DNA from: Chondrosia reniformis
Taxonomy: Eukaryota > Porifera > Demospongiae > Chondrillida > Chondrillidae
Direction of reading: 5' to 3'
Length of the DNA stretch: 64,000 nt
Assembly (NCBI GenBank): GCA_947172415.1
Contig: OX359200.1
Location: 6,140,501 to 6,204,500 of the forward strand
Of this stretch, positions 1-12,069 are shown one piece after another. The notes beneath the pieces are model-generated. The model saw nothing but the letters and a program-made list of their open reading frames with translations, made no database searches and was not told the DNA's origin. Numbering within the stretch: the stretch's first letter is position 1; the number at the start of each line of letters is the position of its first letter. Made by a program: the position numbers and the translations under genes.

Positions 1-37
1 ATCTTCTGTGAATCCTTATGTACGTATATGTGTGTAG

Positions 38-3000
38 GTGTTAAGTCAGGGCTGGATAAATAGGAGGGTCGCTTCCACTTCAATGAACAGGGAGAGCAGC
101 AGAAGTCATGCTGTGTTTACACTGACCATCGAATCAAAAATAAAGGTATACACCCCTTGACACACCCACTCTTTAACACACCCACTCACATGATTATGTA
201 AAAGTACATTTATAAAGTAAATGAAATCAGAGACCAAGATAAACCATACACACTCACTAATGTCATCACTTTCCCTATATTATATATTATACGTACATAT
301 GTACGTACATACATATTGGTACGTACATACGTACGTATGTATGAGGCAGACCCTATAATTAGACTGCCCTTTTAGGAGTCTTCCAATGGAGCTGCCAAGA
401 TAAGGTCTTCTCAGTTAAACCTTGTAGATCTGGCAGGTTCTGAAAGACAGCGTGACACTCATACCATCGGACTGCGGCTAAAGGTACGTACGCACTACAT
501 GCAATCTCACTAATTCAGTGATCACTCGTTAGCTTTTAACCTTCCACTGTGACCACAGGAGGCCGGCAGCATTAATAAGTCACTCTCCGCCCTTGGGAAC
601 GTGATCATGGCATTGGTGGACATTGCACACGGAAAGTCTCGCCATGTACACTATAGAGACTCTAAACTTACCTTCCTCTTAAGAGTGAGCGAGGACTGAA
701 TGTTACGTCATCTCCTTTGGATTTAGACTTAATTACTTCCTGTTTTCTGTCTCCAGGACAGCCTTGGAGGGAATGCAAAGACTTGTTTGATAGCTTGTGT
801 ACATCCAAGTGCCAAATGCTTCGGAGAGACACTCTCTACACTGAACTTTGCCAAAAGAACTAAAATGATTAAGAACAAGGTTTGCACAACTATAGATACG
901 TACGTACGTATTTACCAATGTCCTCCCGTGTAATGCAACACATATATATATAATGCCTATGTAAAATAGAATTGTCATAAATAACTTAGCTATATTATTG
1001 AGTACAAGTTAATTAAGGTTTTAGATCTCTAAAAATGTACGTCATGTGCATGTACATATGTAATAATTGCTGAGATCATATACAGTGTTTCTATGACTTT
1101 TGCATGCGTACATACAGTATATTGTATATACGTACGTATTATGTATGTACATGCATATACGTATTGTACGTATTATGTATTATATACATATGAATATTGT
1201 GTGTATAGGCAGTTATTAATGAGAACACTACGGGCAACATACTTCAGTTGCAAGCTGAGATCAGAAAACTAAAGGAGCTGCTTGAAAAGGCTAGATGTAC
1301 GTAGGTGTCTGTTTATCATCTGTGATTGCTTCATAAAACCTGGAATGATAATAATACTTTCATCTTGATTGCATTGAGATTACTTCATATGTCTGTGCAC
1401 TTGTTGTATTTCAATTGCATTCTTCAATACGTATAATATTTCCATCGTGTCTACATATGTACATATACGTACTTATATGAATGTTTAATGTACAAGGTAT
1501 ATATATGTACGTATGTGTGTATTAAATCATTTAACTTTTGTATTTACTATGAAAGTAAAATGGAGTTATAGAAGGGTCTAGCATGTTAATATTATCATAA
1601 TTGTATGATACTGTGTGTGTGTTCTATACTTATGTACGTACGTATATACTGTACATCTACGTACGTATGTATATCTGGATCTGAATCTGTATTGTATGCA
1701 TAACTGTAGTTAATTCTGTTGTCTTCAGCTGGTATTCCTGTACAGCCAGCCCAGGTCACTATGGCCTCACCATCACAAGCCTCACAGCCAATCACTGGCA
1801 ATGGTAAGCTCAGCATAGTCTCTCTAGCCAGACCCTTCAGCAATCCATCTTGCCATATATGTACACTATACATAAAATGGAGTAGCTAAAGTAGGGTCTA
1901 GCATGTGAGAATGGACACTTGTGATGGTGTACATATGGTTGCTGGTGTAGTACAAGTGATCTGTTAATTGCTGTATGTTTGAAGGTCAGAGTGCTAGAAG
2001 TGATGAGGAAATGAAGGCCATGCTACAGAACTCCATGGAAGCGAGGGAGAGAGCTGAAGGAGAGAAGGAGGTCAGCGCAGGTTTATTTATTCATGAGCTC
2101 GCAACATTAGTATCTCTGAGTGATTATTTTTATTACAATACATTTCACATTTTTCTTACATGAGTATACTAGGCTGTTCAGAAACTGACACAAAACAGTA
2201 TAAATGAAAGTTGAAGTACATTCAGTACATTAGAGTGCTTTGTTTACATAATGCGTACATGCATACGTACTACGTACGTATGCTTGTGAAGCTATTGTAA
2301 GACTATTAGCATTTTTCTGTTTTAGACACTTTTGTGTCGGATTGAAAAGCTTGAACAACTCTGTAAGAAGAAAGAAAAGTTCTTACAAGTTAGCAAATAT
2401 CAGTCATACCAAAATAATAACTGCTGAATCGTGTAGAATGTGTTTATATTCTACATATAATGAGAAGATGTTGATGTCTGTATGTGCATACATTTATGTT
2501 CATGTCTGTATGTACATACATTTACGTTCATGTCTGTATGTGTTGCTACATGTTAGTAGATACAATGTTAATGGCAAGAGTACCAGTGCTTTAAGACTGT
2601 TTGAATGATTGTTTGTTTGTTTAAATGATTGTTTAATTGTTTGTTTATTGTGATGTAGTCCACCAAACTAATATTGAAGTTGAGAGAGAATCACATTGCT
2701 AATTTGGAGAAGGCAAGGAACAATGCAGGATTGGAGGACCTTCAGAGTGAAACCCTGGTAATTACATACAATCCTTGGTCTCATATAAATATGTACATAC
2801 ATATGTACATCTATTAATGGTATACAGAGACTCTTGAAGGATGAGATAGTTCAGTTGAAATCTAAACTTGACCACCATCCGGAGGTAACCCGTTATGCAA
2901 TAGAGAATATAGAACTGAAGAGTAAGTAAAGAGATTCTGTGCTAGGACAAGATTGCTGATCTTAATATGAAATATCCATAACAGGGTTTCATCCAGAAAT

Positions 3001-6000
3001 TTTTGTAAGGGGGACAAAAATTGACTTTTAAAATTTTTGCAGGGGCAGTGTCATACCTTGATAAAATAGTTACATATGTGGCAACCTAAATGCAAGGGGG
3101 ACAACTCCTCAGCAAGGGGGAATGCCCCACCTTGTCCCCATCTGAATGAAACCCTGCATAATCATGAATTTTTGCTTGGAAATTGGCTGATGACCGACTG
3201 TTATTTTCACTCCTATTTCTCTGTGTATCACTTGTATACATGTCTGTTTGGTAGGTGAAGTGAAGAAGCTGCGTCAAGCTTGTTCTGGTGCTCCAGACCT
3301 CTCACGGGAGCTCTCTCGAGCTCATCATTACACCTTGCAGTTGGAGAGACAATTGAGACATTTCCTTGGTCAAGGTAAGTATAGATATGGGTAGGTAAGT
3401 ATAGATATGGGTAGGTAAGTATAGATATGGGTGGGTGTGTATAGATATGGGTGGGTATGTATAGATATGGGTAGGTAAGTATAGATATGGGTGGGTATGT
3501 ATAGATATGGGTAGGTAAGTATAGATATGGGTGGGTATGTATAGATATGGGTAGGTAAGTATAGATATGGGTGGGTACATAGGTGCAATGTGCTCTGTGG
3601 TAAAAATAGTGAGATATTGCTCTCCATTTAGTGTATTTCTATACTTACTAACCTCAGATCGTAATGGGATGTCTGGGAAGACTGGAATATTACTAGACTT
3701 TGCTGATCGTGATGTTGACATCACCGAACTACAAAACAAAATAAAGAAGCTCCAAAAAGATTTGGAAGAAGTTAGTCTATCACTTGTGTAGTGCTCACCT
3801 GACCTGCACATGACCTGCACATGACCTGCACCTGACCTGCGCCTGAGCACTGCTACTAATGAACACTTATAGGCTAACCATTTACTTGCTCAAGAAAAGA
3901 AGGACAGAAAACTGCAAATGACTAAACTGGAAGTACAACTTACTGCAGGTCAAAAATCAAATAATGAATTGGAGGTGAGTGTGTGGGGGTGCCCTTGGTA
4001 GGTGAGAGTGTGGGGGTGCCCTTGGGAGGTGAGTGTGGGGGTGCCCTTGGGAGGTGAGTGTGGGGGGCCCTTGGGAGGTGAGTGTGTGGGGGTGCCCTTG
4101 GTAGGTGAGTGTACTATATGTACATACGTAAGTTCTATATTCTTAACTATGTATGTCAGAAAACCATTGCTGCTCTGAAGTTGAAGAGTGTCATTGAAAG
4201 GGACACACTAAATGATATGCACATGAAGACAATAAAAGTGAGTACTTCTACGTAAATGTCTTTTGAGTAGCAAGGAGAGTCATGCCTTTTGCTCTTAGTC
4301 TTCACTGTGTGCTCCCTGCTCCACTTCCTAGACCATGCTCACTCCCCAGAGGCCTCAGTCCAGAGGTGGATCCATCCCTGCTACTCCCCTGAAGCCACAC
4401 GGTCTACCGGAGGCTACTTCAAAGAGGCTCCTCTCCCACACAGGAAGATCTTCAAGCATGCCAGCCTGCACAAAGGAAATGTAAGCAAACTCGCCATATG
4501 CTCATGTACCCTTCTACAGTGAGCCCTTCCTTGTTCCTCTAAAGCCCGTTATCCAGATGTAATAGACAGTCATTCTTGATCTCTTCATTCGTCACTTCCT
4601 TGCATCATACGTATCCCTCGGACAACACATGTTCTTATTTGTGTACCAATGTAGTTTTCCCTCGTCTGAGATGTCTGCTCCTAACGACATGACAAGAGTC
4701 ACTGTTGGAGTGAACACTGACATCAGTACTGAGGATAGTTCATTGAGCCTGAAGGAAGTCAATGGTGACCAGTTCATAGAAGTCTCAATCCAAGGGGCCT
4801 TGACAGACGAGCTAAAGGTACAATATCTGCACGTTGTTTATTGTGTATATGCGTACGTATGTATGTCCCAGTGGAGAAGAAAAAGGAGAAGATTCTTGTA
4901 TCCTCATCCAAATCTCTCACTAGGCTTAGTTTCCTATAAGCCTTTTACTCTAAAATGTATAGATATATGTAGCATGTTGAAAATGATGTGTTAGATTATT
5001 CAGGCATCACTAGTGAATAGTGGTGCTTAGTCATTCAAGATACTATTTCCGATGAACTCAGACATCCATAGATCTATACCTATTTTCTTCCTAAAGGTTT
5101 TACAAGAAGCAGTGTCTACCTTGAAGAGGCAAGTTGAAGCAAAAGACACAGAGCTAATGAAAGCCAGAAAGGAAAATCTAACTTTAGAATCTGAAGCTAA
5201 AGAAATATCACAGGTACACGTGTACATGGTACATTAATCTACTGAGCACGTATACATTGCTGTGTGTATGTTTACATATATATTTATGTACATGTATGTG
5301 TACGTATGTGTATATACGTACATCATTATTTTGCTAGTCAAGTTTATCCCTAACTACTAGTAGATATTTCCAGTATGTACAGTACGTACGTATGTCCAGC
5401 CAGTACATTAACTGTACTGTATGTTCACAATCTTTCTGTTGGCAATTTTAATTTATGTCAATTATAAGAACTGTTTCTTTGATCAGATGTATTGTTATTA
5501 GCCATACGTACGTACGTATATCCAGTTTCTTATATATTGTTATCTTATCCTTATGAATCATGATATATTTAGACAATCCTTTTACTTTAACTTTCATGTT
5601 ACAGTTGTGTTACAAGTTAATGGTATCAAATAGTCTCACCTAGCCAGCCCCTTGCATGCATTCATGTTTGTGTACAGGTCCTCTCTGGGGAGAGAGTGTC
5701 TGCTGAAAACCAGCAATCTAAAATGGCCGACATCATCTCGATTTTAACTGCTAAAGTGGCAGAACTCACTAGCACAAATAGCAGTAAGATCATACTATAA
5801 CCTTCACACATTGCCATAACGATGTAGTATTTGCCTCCAAGTCATGTGATATCATGTGTCTATCATGTGACCTTTAGTATTGGATGGAGAAGTAGAGGAT
5901 CTCCGTACTAGAACAGCAACTGCGGAAGGAGAAATGTCACAAGTAAAACAAAAGCATCTTCAGGAGGTTGAGGCACTGAAGTTGACCTTGGAAGATCTTG

Positions 6001-9000
6001 AGAATAAGCTGCAAGAATTGGATACTGCTCGCAGCAACTTGGCAGTAGAATTTGAAAGAACAACAGAAGAGCTACAAGCTCTACAGGTACGTGCATGTAC
6101 ACATTAGTATTTGGAGTGTCTCTAGATGATAGTGTAGCTACTGAAGGTGACTAAGAAATAAACAAGTTTGTTAGTTAACAATTTGTTTACATTGAAGTAA
6201 TAGCTGTTTTGCAATAATACTCATGAGTGACGCAAGAGGCATTTATTTTTATGTGAAGGACCAAATGGAAACTGTCGAAGATGAGTTGTCCTTTAAAAAC
6301 AGAAGATTGTCTGAATGTGATCAACTCATCAAGGAAGGGAAGGAACACATTGTTGTCATGGAAACAGAACTTCAGGTTCGTGTCTTCCACTAGACCATGT
6401 ACACACACTATCAACAGTGTCTATAGAATATATTGTTCTATTAGACGGTTATGGATAAATTGTCACTTGAGGTTGAAAAGAACATGAAACTGCAAACTCA
6501 ACATGAAGAGAGCGGCAGAGACTCACAACAGGTGTGTACTTACTGTTTTCTGTCAATATTTGTCAATATTTGTCAATATTGAGTACATTGTATACTGTGC
6601 ATAAATTTAGTTAAATGTTTCATCTGTAGAGTATCATTTAGAAAAAGAGTATCATTTTATTTATTTATGCATGGTCAAAGATTAATAAACTACAAGACAA
6701 ACTGGGAAATAAACCTAGTGAGGGCTCTTCAATGAGGATATAAGTCTTCTCTTTGTTCTTCTGCTCCACCGGACTAGACAGCTGTTCTAGGGATACCACC
6801 CTTCATCAGTGACCTTGGTGACCTTAGGCAATCTTTCTTGATATTAGGTATACACATTTCCATGGCTTGGTCATTAAAATGTAGCAACCATAATTAAGTA
6901 AACAGTGAAGCTATATAACTTTGTTTATCCTTCTGGGAATCCTTAAAGATGTGGCTTGTCCTCATTTCAGTAAATACATACATTCTGTATTGTATGTATG
7001 TATGTATGTACGTATGTAGGAGCTTTTGAAAGCGTTAGATGAAAATTCAACTTTGAAATCAGATTTGAAAGATGTGAATGAGAAGCTGGTTCATAAGGTA
7101 TAACACTGACACTGTGTAATGTACGTACATGTACATATACATGTACGTACATATACGTAATATAAGTATAGGCATAAATACGTACGTGTACAAATAATAT
7201 TGTGTATGGTCATTGAATTAAGTACAGCATTTGCATGCCATGCCTTTTGTAATAATTCTTTGCTTCTAATTCTCTTATAGACTGCAGAGGCAAGTAGCAA
7301 AGAAGACAAGCTGAGAGAAATGGAAGAAAGGATGTCTTCTCTGTTGAAGAAGACTGAGAAAGACAAAGAAGACATGTCACTTCTGATGACCACTTTGCAA
7401 GATCAGAAAGTGTCTTATAATGAATTGGAGGTCAGTCTGCATTAACATCTAAATGCAACTTTAGCAACACGAATATTTTTAAACTTGATTGTACATCTCT
7501 CCTCATTCATTGCTAATGAAGACCTCCAGTTGAAATGCTCAATTTCTGTTTTGTTACTGATGCTTAACCATTTCAATTACCATTATGAATGCAACAAATA
7601 ATCCTTTTCACTTCATCTTCTTTTAACTACATCATTTTAGGCCAAACTGGGAGACATGGAAGATAATAGCAAAGATCAAGAGCTTAGATTGAAGGCTGTG
7701 GAGCATGACAATGAATCCCTAGTAAGAGCTAGTGCTTCCATTGCCATTGTCCTGGGACATAGTAAGACCATGTTATGTGTTAATTTATGCAGAGGACACA
7801 GATAAAAAATAAAGAAGATGTCATTGCTAACATAAAGAAGAACCACAGTCGGCAACTGGAAAGTAAACAAGTTGAAGTAAGAGCTGATTGAGTTAACGGG
7901 TCAAACACTCATTTTCTAATTGCCACAAACATGAGGGAGAGATTTCATTGGCCCATTGCATTAGTAGTTGTAGTGTAGTTCCAGAATAGTAGAGTCCAAA
8001 ACTAGTTGCCATGGCTTGATCAGTAGTGAGAATTGTTTACATTTTCATAGAAAAGCTCTTCCAAGTTTTTCTGGTCTACAATTTTCAATGAACTGACGCA
8101 ATACATGTATATTATACTGTATGTGGTACAATTTGAGGTTGAATTTTTGCAATTTGAGCGGAATTGTCAAAAATAGAGAAAATTTAATCCACTTGAAAAT
8201 CCCCCCTATGGTTTAGTCGTCATATTCATAACAGTATGTACATACGTATGTATGTTCGCCTGTAAGTTGTCACTGAGTTTGTCAGATAAGGCAATCATTC
8301 TTGTTACATGTGTAGAGTGATTTATTAGCTGATGATGTTGAACATTTGAGTGAACAAAACCAGAAATTGAACAAGGATTGCGAGAAGCAGCTGATAGAGA
8401 TAAGAGAGACTAGAGAGGAACTTAAGATTGTCCAAACAAAGGTATCTAGGAGTGTTTTGTAGCTTAATATTTATATTTTTGCATTCTATTTGTCTGCCTA
8501 TCTGGGTTGTTTAACCTCTTCTCTTATCTCTCCTAAACACAAAGTTAAGTGAAAGGGAGATGGAACTTGCTAAAGTTCAAAGTGAAGGAATGGAAGTGAT
8601 TAATCAAATGAGATCTCAAGTTCTCCAAGGTAGAGAAGAATTTGAAATAGCACTGCTTTCAGAGCAAGAGGCAGAGATTGAGCAATATCCTAGCCATCCA
8701 ATCCTGTGTTCCTTTCTTGCATTGCAGCCATTTGTAGTATGGTCTAGCAAGTGAGACCAATTAGATACACAACAATACGTTTTGTAGTCCTGTTATCAGG
8801 AATTGTGCTAATATCAGCAATAATGAATTCTTTAGAAATGAACATTTTAACCCAAAAAGGTCTTCATCTATAATATAGTAATAAACAGTTGTCAGGTGTC
8901 AGTTGGTGAAAGATGTTGTTTTTTGGGCTAAAAGGTTCATTTCTAAAAAATTCATTAATGTTTGCAGATCTTCTATTTATCATATAACTGCAGCAAATAT

Positions 9001-11387
9001 ACTTCCTATTATCAGCTATTGGGTTAATCTCTAAATGTGTACAAATATATGTACATATGTATAATATATGTATACATGATACAATGGGCTGTGTAAATGA
9101 TCCTTGACTGACATTTAAGCTCCGCAAGCAGCAAACACAACTGTTAGAGGCCATTGAAGGACTTGAAACTTCTAGAATGGAGAAAAACCAAGAAATATCA
9201 CTTCTTAAGGTATACAGCCAGTGTATTAATTGTGTACCAATATAAGACATGCACATATGATATGTACATATAGGTACATGCATATATCACTATAAATAAT
9301 GATTTACCTTTTAAACCTTATTCACTGAAGTCAAAGGAACGAGACTCTGAAATCTTGAGACAAAAAATGGAAATCTTGGAAGCTCGTTGTTCTGGATTGG
9401 ACTATCAACTCCAGGCAGACAAAGAAGAGACCTCTGCCAGGTAAAACCCTGTAATTTGTACTTCAGTTTCACTACTATTATACTATCTACTAAAATAGAC
9501 TCCAGATTCGGATATACATACGTAGTAAAAATTTTAAATTTTACAAATTTTCTTTTTGTTCCGGTTGAGGTACATAATCATGTAAAGTGCGTACTAAAAG
9601 TCTTAAAATCTACAACAACACCCATGCTGACTGGAATGATTGGCCATATAGTTGATCCAACTTCTTACTTTTAGGATTTTGGAGTTGGAAAAGGATTTGA
9701 AGGAGAAAGAGCAGCTTTGCACAAGGTTAGAAGGTGAAGTGACAGAGGAACAGAGAACACAGGTTTGTTTTAGGATAATTTTGGAGCCGACATCTAAAGA
9801 TATCATTATATTGAAGTTGTCACTTGATTCAATAATTGTATAGGATGAACTTCTAAGGGAGAGGGATTCGCTATTATTAAGGTACGTATGCATGTATATT
9901 GATATTATATTGTTGTACTCAATGATCATTTGTATGTACGTATATATGAATATGGAGGTATGTATATACATATTTGAGCATTAGCAACAATTATACAATT
10001 CAAAGCAGAAATGCAGATGTTTTGTCACACAGATCTTCTTCATTGCTGAAGAAGTGAGATGCACCACTGGTCCAGATATATAGCTAGTGCATATATTTGA
10101 CTCTTTTCTATGTCATATACGTACATGTGTTGTTCCTTGCATATGATTACTGTACTGTGAATGTGTGTGCAGAGCTGACATTGACTGTATATCTGTCATG
10201 CGTTAGGTTACAGGAAGAAGAAGAAGTTGTCAAGACATCTCTGGAATCACAAAAGAGGTGAGATTTGACATTATACACTTCACATCTGTCAAAACGTATG
10301 ATAAGAATTGATAAAATGGTAGCCAATCCTTGTACGAAGCTATTATCATGTTATAAGGGAAAGATTACTGGTATATTAATTGCATGTGAACTTGTGAATG
10401 TGGTTGCACAATAATAGAGCACATGTCATAATGTATGGCTCACATATAAAGTACTTTTGTGTGAAAGGTGTCGTGAGCTAGAGCAGTCATACTTTGCCGA
10501 GAAGGAAGGGTTAATGTCTCAATTATCTTCTCTGATGGAGGAGAAGACGAGGCTTGTGAAGGAGTTGGCCAAACTGGAGGAGCAGAATGTCAAATTAGTT
10601 GGACAGAACAACTTGAAGCAGAGAATTCTTTATCATCAGCAAGTCAAAACAGAAAACAATATATTAAAAGAGGTCAGACCCTATACATATACGTATAGTA
10701 TACTCATTTCTATGTTAGTCTTCAGTACAAGTTTGTAGGCAGTCACTTATTAAAACTATCATGTATGTAAGTACATACGAAAATATTTGTGACGTTTTGA
10801 TAGCATTTTCACTATCATAAGTTTAACACAATATTCTTGTTTACACAATTATATCAATCCTTACAGGTACTGTAAGTACATATTCCCTGTAATAGTATGT
10901 AGTTTTCATAAACTGAAGATGCATGGACTTACATGAAAAATCTAATACACCGTTTTCCTACATGCTATGCCTATTCTGTAAAAAGCCTATAGGGGAATTA
11001 AACCTGAAGAGAGCTTTGGATGAAGATACAGGAGTCTTTTCTTTCTTCTTGTCCTTTCTTTCATCCTCTTTCATCTTCTCCATTGGGTCCTTCATCAGTG
11101 ATCCTGGGAGTCTTTGTCTTTTCTTTGTCTTGATCTTCTGTGAATCCTTTTGCTTCCATTTTTATATGTGTCTTATTAAAAATGAACCTTATCACGAAGA
11201 GAAGGCTTAATTTGTTTATATTTCTGCTTGAAATGTACAGGAGAATGCCAAGCTACAAGCTGGTTTAAAGAAAAGAATTGAGTACACAAGACAACTGGAA
11301 TCTCAACTGCAAGGAATGGAGGAGGGAAGCAGACCTCAAAAGATGCTACATGGACATGTACATTCGAAGGAGAACATCTGTCCATGA
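38..11387 (+). CDS. KIF15: Kinesin-12 / KIF15-like spindle motor, 5' end outside window
   Basis: Plus-end microtubule motor of the mitotic spindle, here from late motor domain to stop. Motor hallmarks visible: switch [13 protein letters not shown], switch [13 protein letters not shown], then [20 protein letters not shown] and the neck. The rest is almost pure coiled coil; [17 protein letters not shown] and [17 protein letters not shown] resemble the KIF15 stalk and tail. Exons read by eye: 38-145, 376-483, 559-684, 757-879, 1209-1296, 1729-1803, 1985-2070, 2326-2388, 2659-2757, 2828-2921, 3255-3374, 3658-3770, 3873-3974, 4160-4237, 4332-4480, 4655-4817, 5097-5213, 5678-5783, 5878-6086, 6259-6375, 6445-6531, 7020-7097, 7281-7430, 7641-7721, 7793-7876, 8316-8441, 8550-8694, 9113-9209, 9331-9440, 9675-9762, 9844-9881, 10207-10257, 10468-10672, 11241-11387. 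Phases agree throughout. Exon 27 ends at an apparent AT-AC intron. Family call is firm; single boundaries could be off. Confidence 0.93.
3365..3585. repeat. 20-bp minisatellite built on the exon-11 splice donor of KIF15
   Basis: About ten tandem copies of a 20-base unit (GTAAGTATAGATATGGGTAG and variants) start exactly at the exon/intron junction at 3374/3375. Perfect GTAAGT donors recur near 3375, 3395, 3415, 3475, 3515 and 3555; the other copies carry GTATGT or GTGTGT. Confidence 0.95.
3970..4112. repeat. 24-28-bp minisatellite built on the exon-13 splice donor of KIF15
   Basis: Six copies of GGTGAGTGTG...GGGTGCCCTTGG, with GGTGAG at 3973, 4001, 4028, 4053, 4077 and 4104. The first copy is the real exon-13 donor (exon ends 3974), so the array amplifies a splice site. 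Confidence 0.93.
8816..8968. mobile_element. Short foldback element (MITE-like) in a KIF15 intron
   Basis: The left arm (AATGAATTCTTTAGAAATGA...) and right arm (...TCATTTCTAAAAAATTCATT) are imperfect inverted repeats of about 40 bases around a loop of about 70. No coding capacity. It sits inside the proposed AT-AC intron 8695-9112. Confidence 0.6.
10922..11168 (+). repeat. Dispersed repeat family A, near-complete copy
   Basis: Begins near CATGAAAAATCTAA, passes CCTACATGCTATGCCTATTC and GCCTATAGGGG, and ends near GATCTTCTGTGAATCC. The same module occurs near 1-25, 4865-4985 (rev), 6700-6830, 12587-12657 (rev), 13922-14172 (rev), 17360-17495, 20018-20140 (rev), 27295-27372 and 48805-48895. It is about 250 bp, non-coding and lies in the last KIF15 intron. 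Class unknown. Confidence 0.75.
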
Positions 11388-12069
11388 ACACACTAACATA
11401 TTTGCACACGCACAGAAAGGTTGATGTCACAAAGTTTGACCCAGAATACTCCATGTTTTTATGAAAAATCCTTTTTACATGATTGTACAATTCAGGATAA
11501 AAATTTGTGTGGTAAAAGATTTAACCATCTTTTATTAAAGGGCATGAAAAGGGAGACTCGATCGGGTTTCCTTAAATAGATAATATATAGGATTTGCTAT
11601 TTATAATTAATGTCAATTAATATTCCTAATGCAGATTTTTTTGCCATCCCTACTAAACTGTACTCTCTGCATGGTACTACATGAGATACACATGTTCTTA
11701 CACAGTTAGTACTGCAATAATAGCTATATAGTATGCTATACTTTAATACTCAATTACTGTTTTAGTCAAACTATCCTTGTCAGCAACTTTCACTTGTATA
11801 TAATACCTCTCTACATATCAAATTCTCAGTAAATTGAAAGTCTCGTTAAACTGAATTTCAATATGGTCCCAATATCATACATTAACAAAAACAAGCTCGT
11901 GATCTGCTCCATATATAGAAACTTCCTATATAATCTCCCAGGTGTTAAAAAGAACAAAACAAATCGATTTTTTGTACCTATTCGTTGATATTAATAAAGC
12001 AACACGCACGTGCTTGTGCGTGCATGCGGTCGATAAGTGCATGTTTTAGACTAGTACTGTAATACAGCT
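11388..12069. other. Intergenic, KIF15 to SH2 gene
   Basis: AT-rich spacer with the KIF15 3' UTR and, near its end, the upstream region of the SH2 gene. No gene, RNA or clear repeat was seen here. Confidence 0.6.

Noticed and set aside
3302..3850. Reverse-strand frame with [11 protein letters not shown] repeats
   Set aside because: Antisense of the KIF15 exon-11 donor minisatellite.
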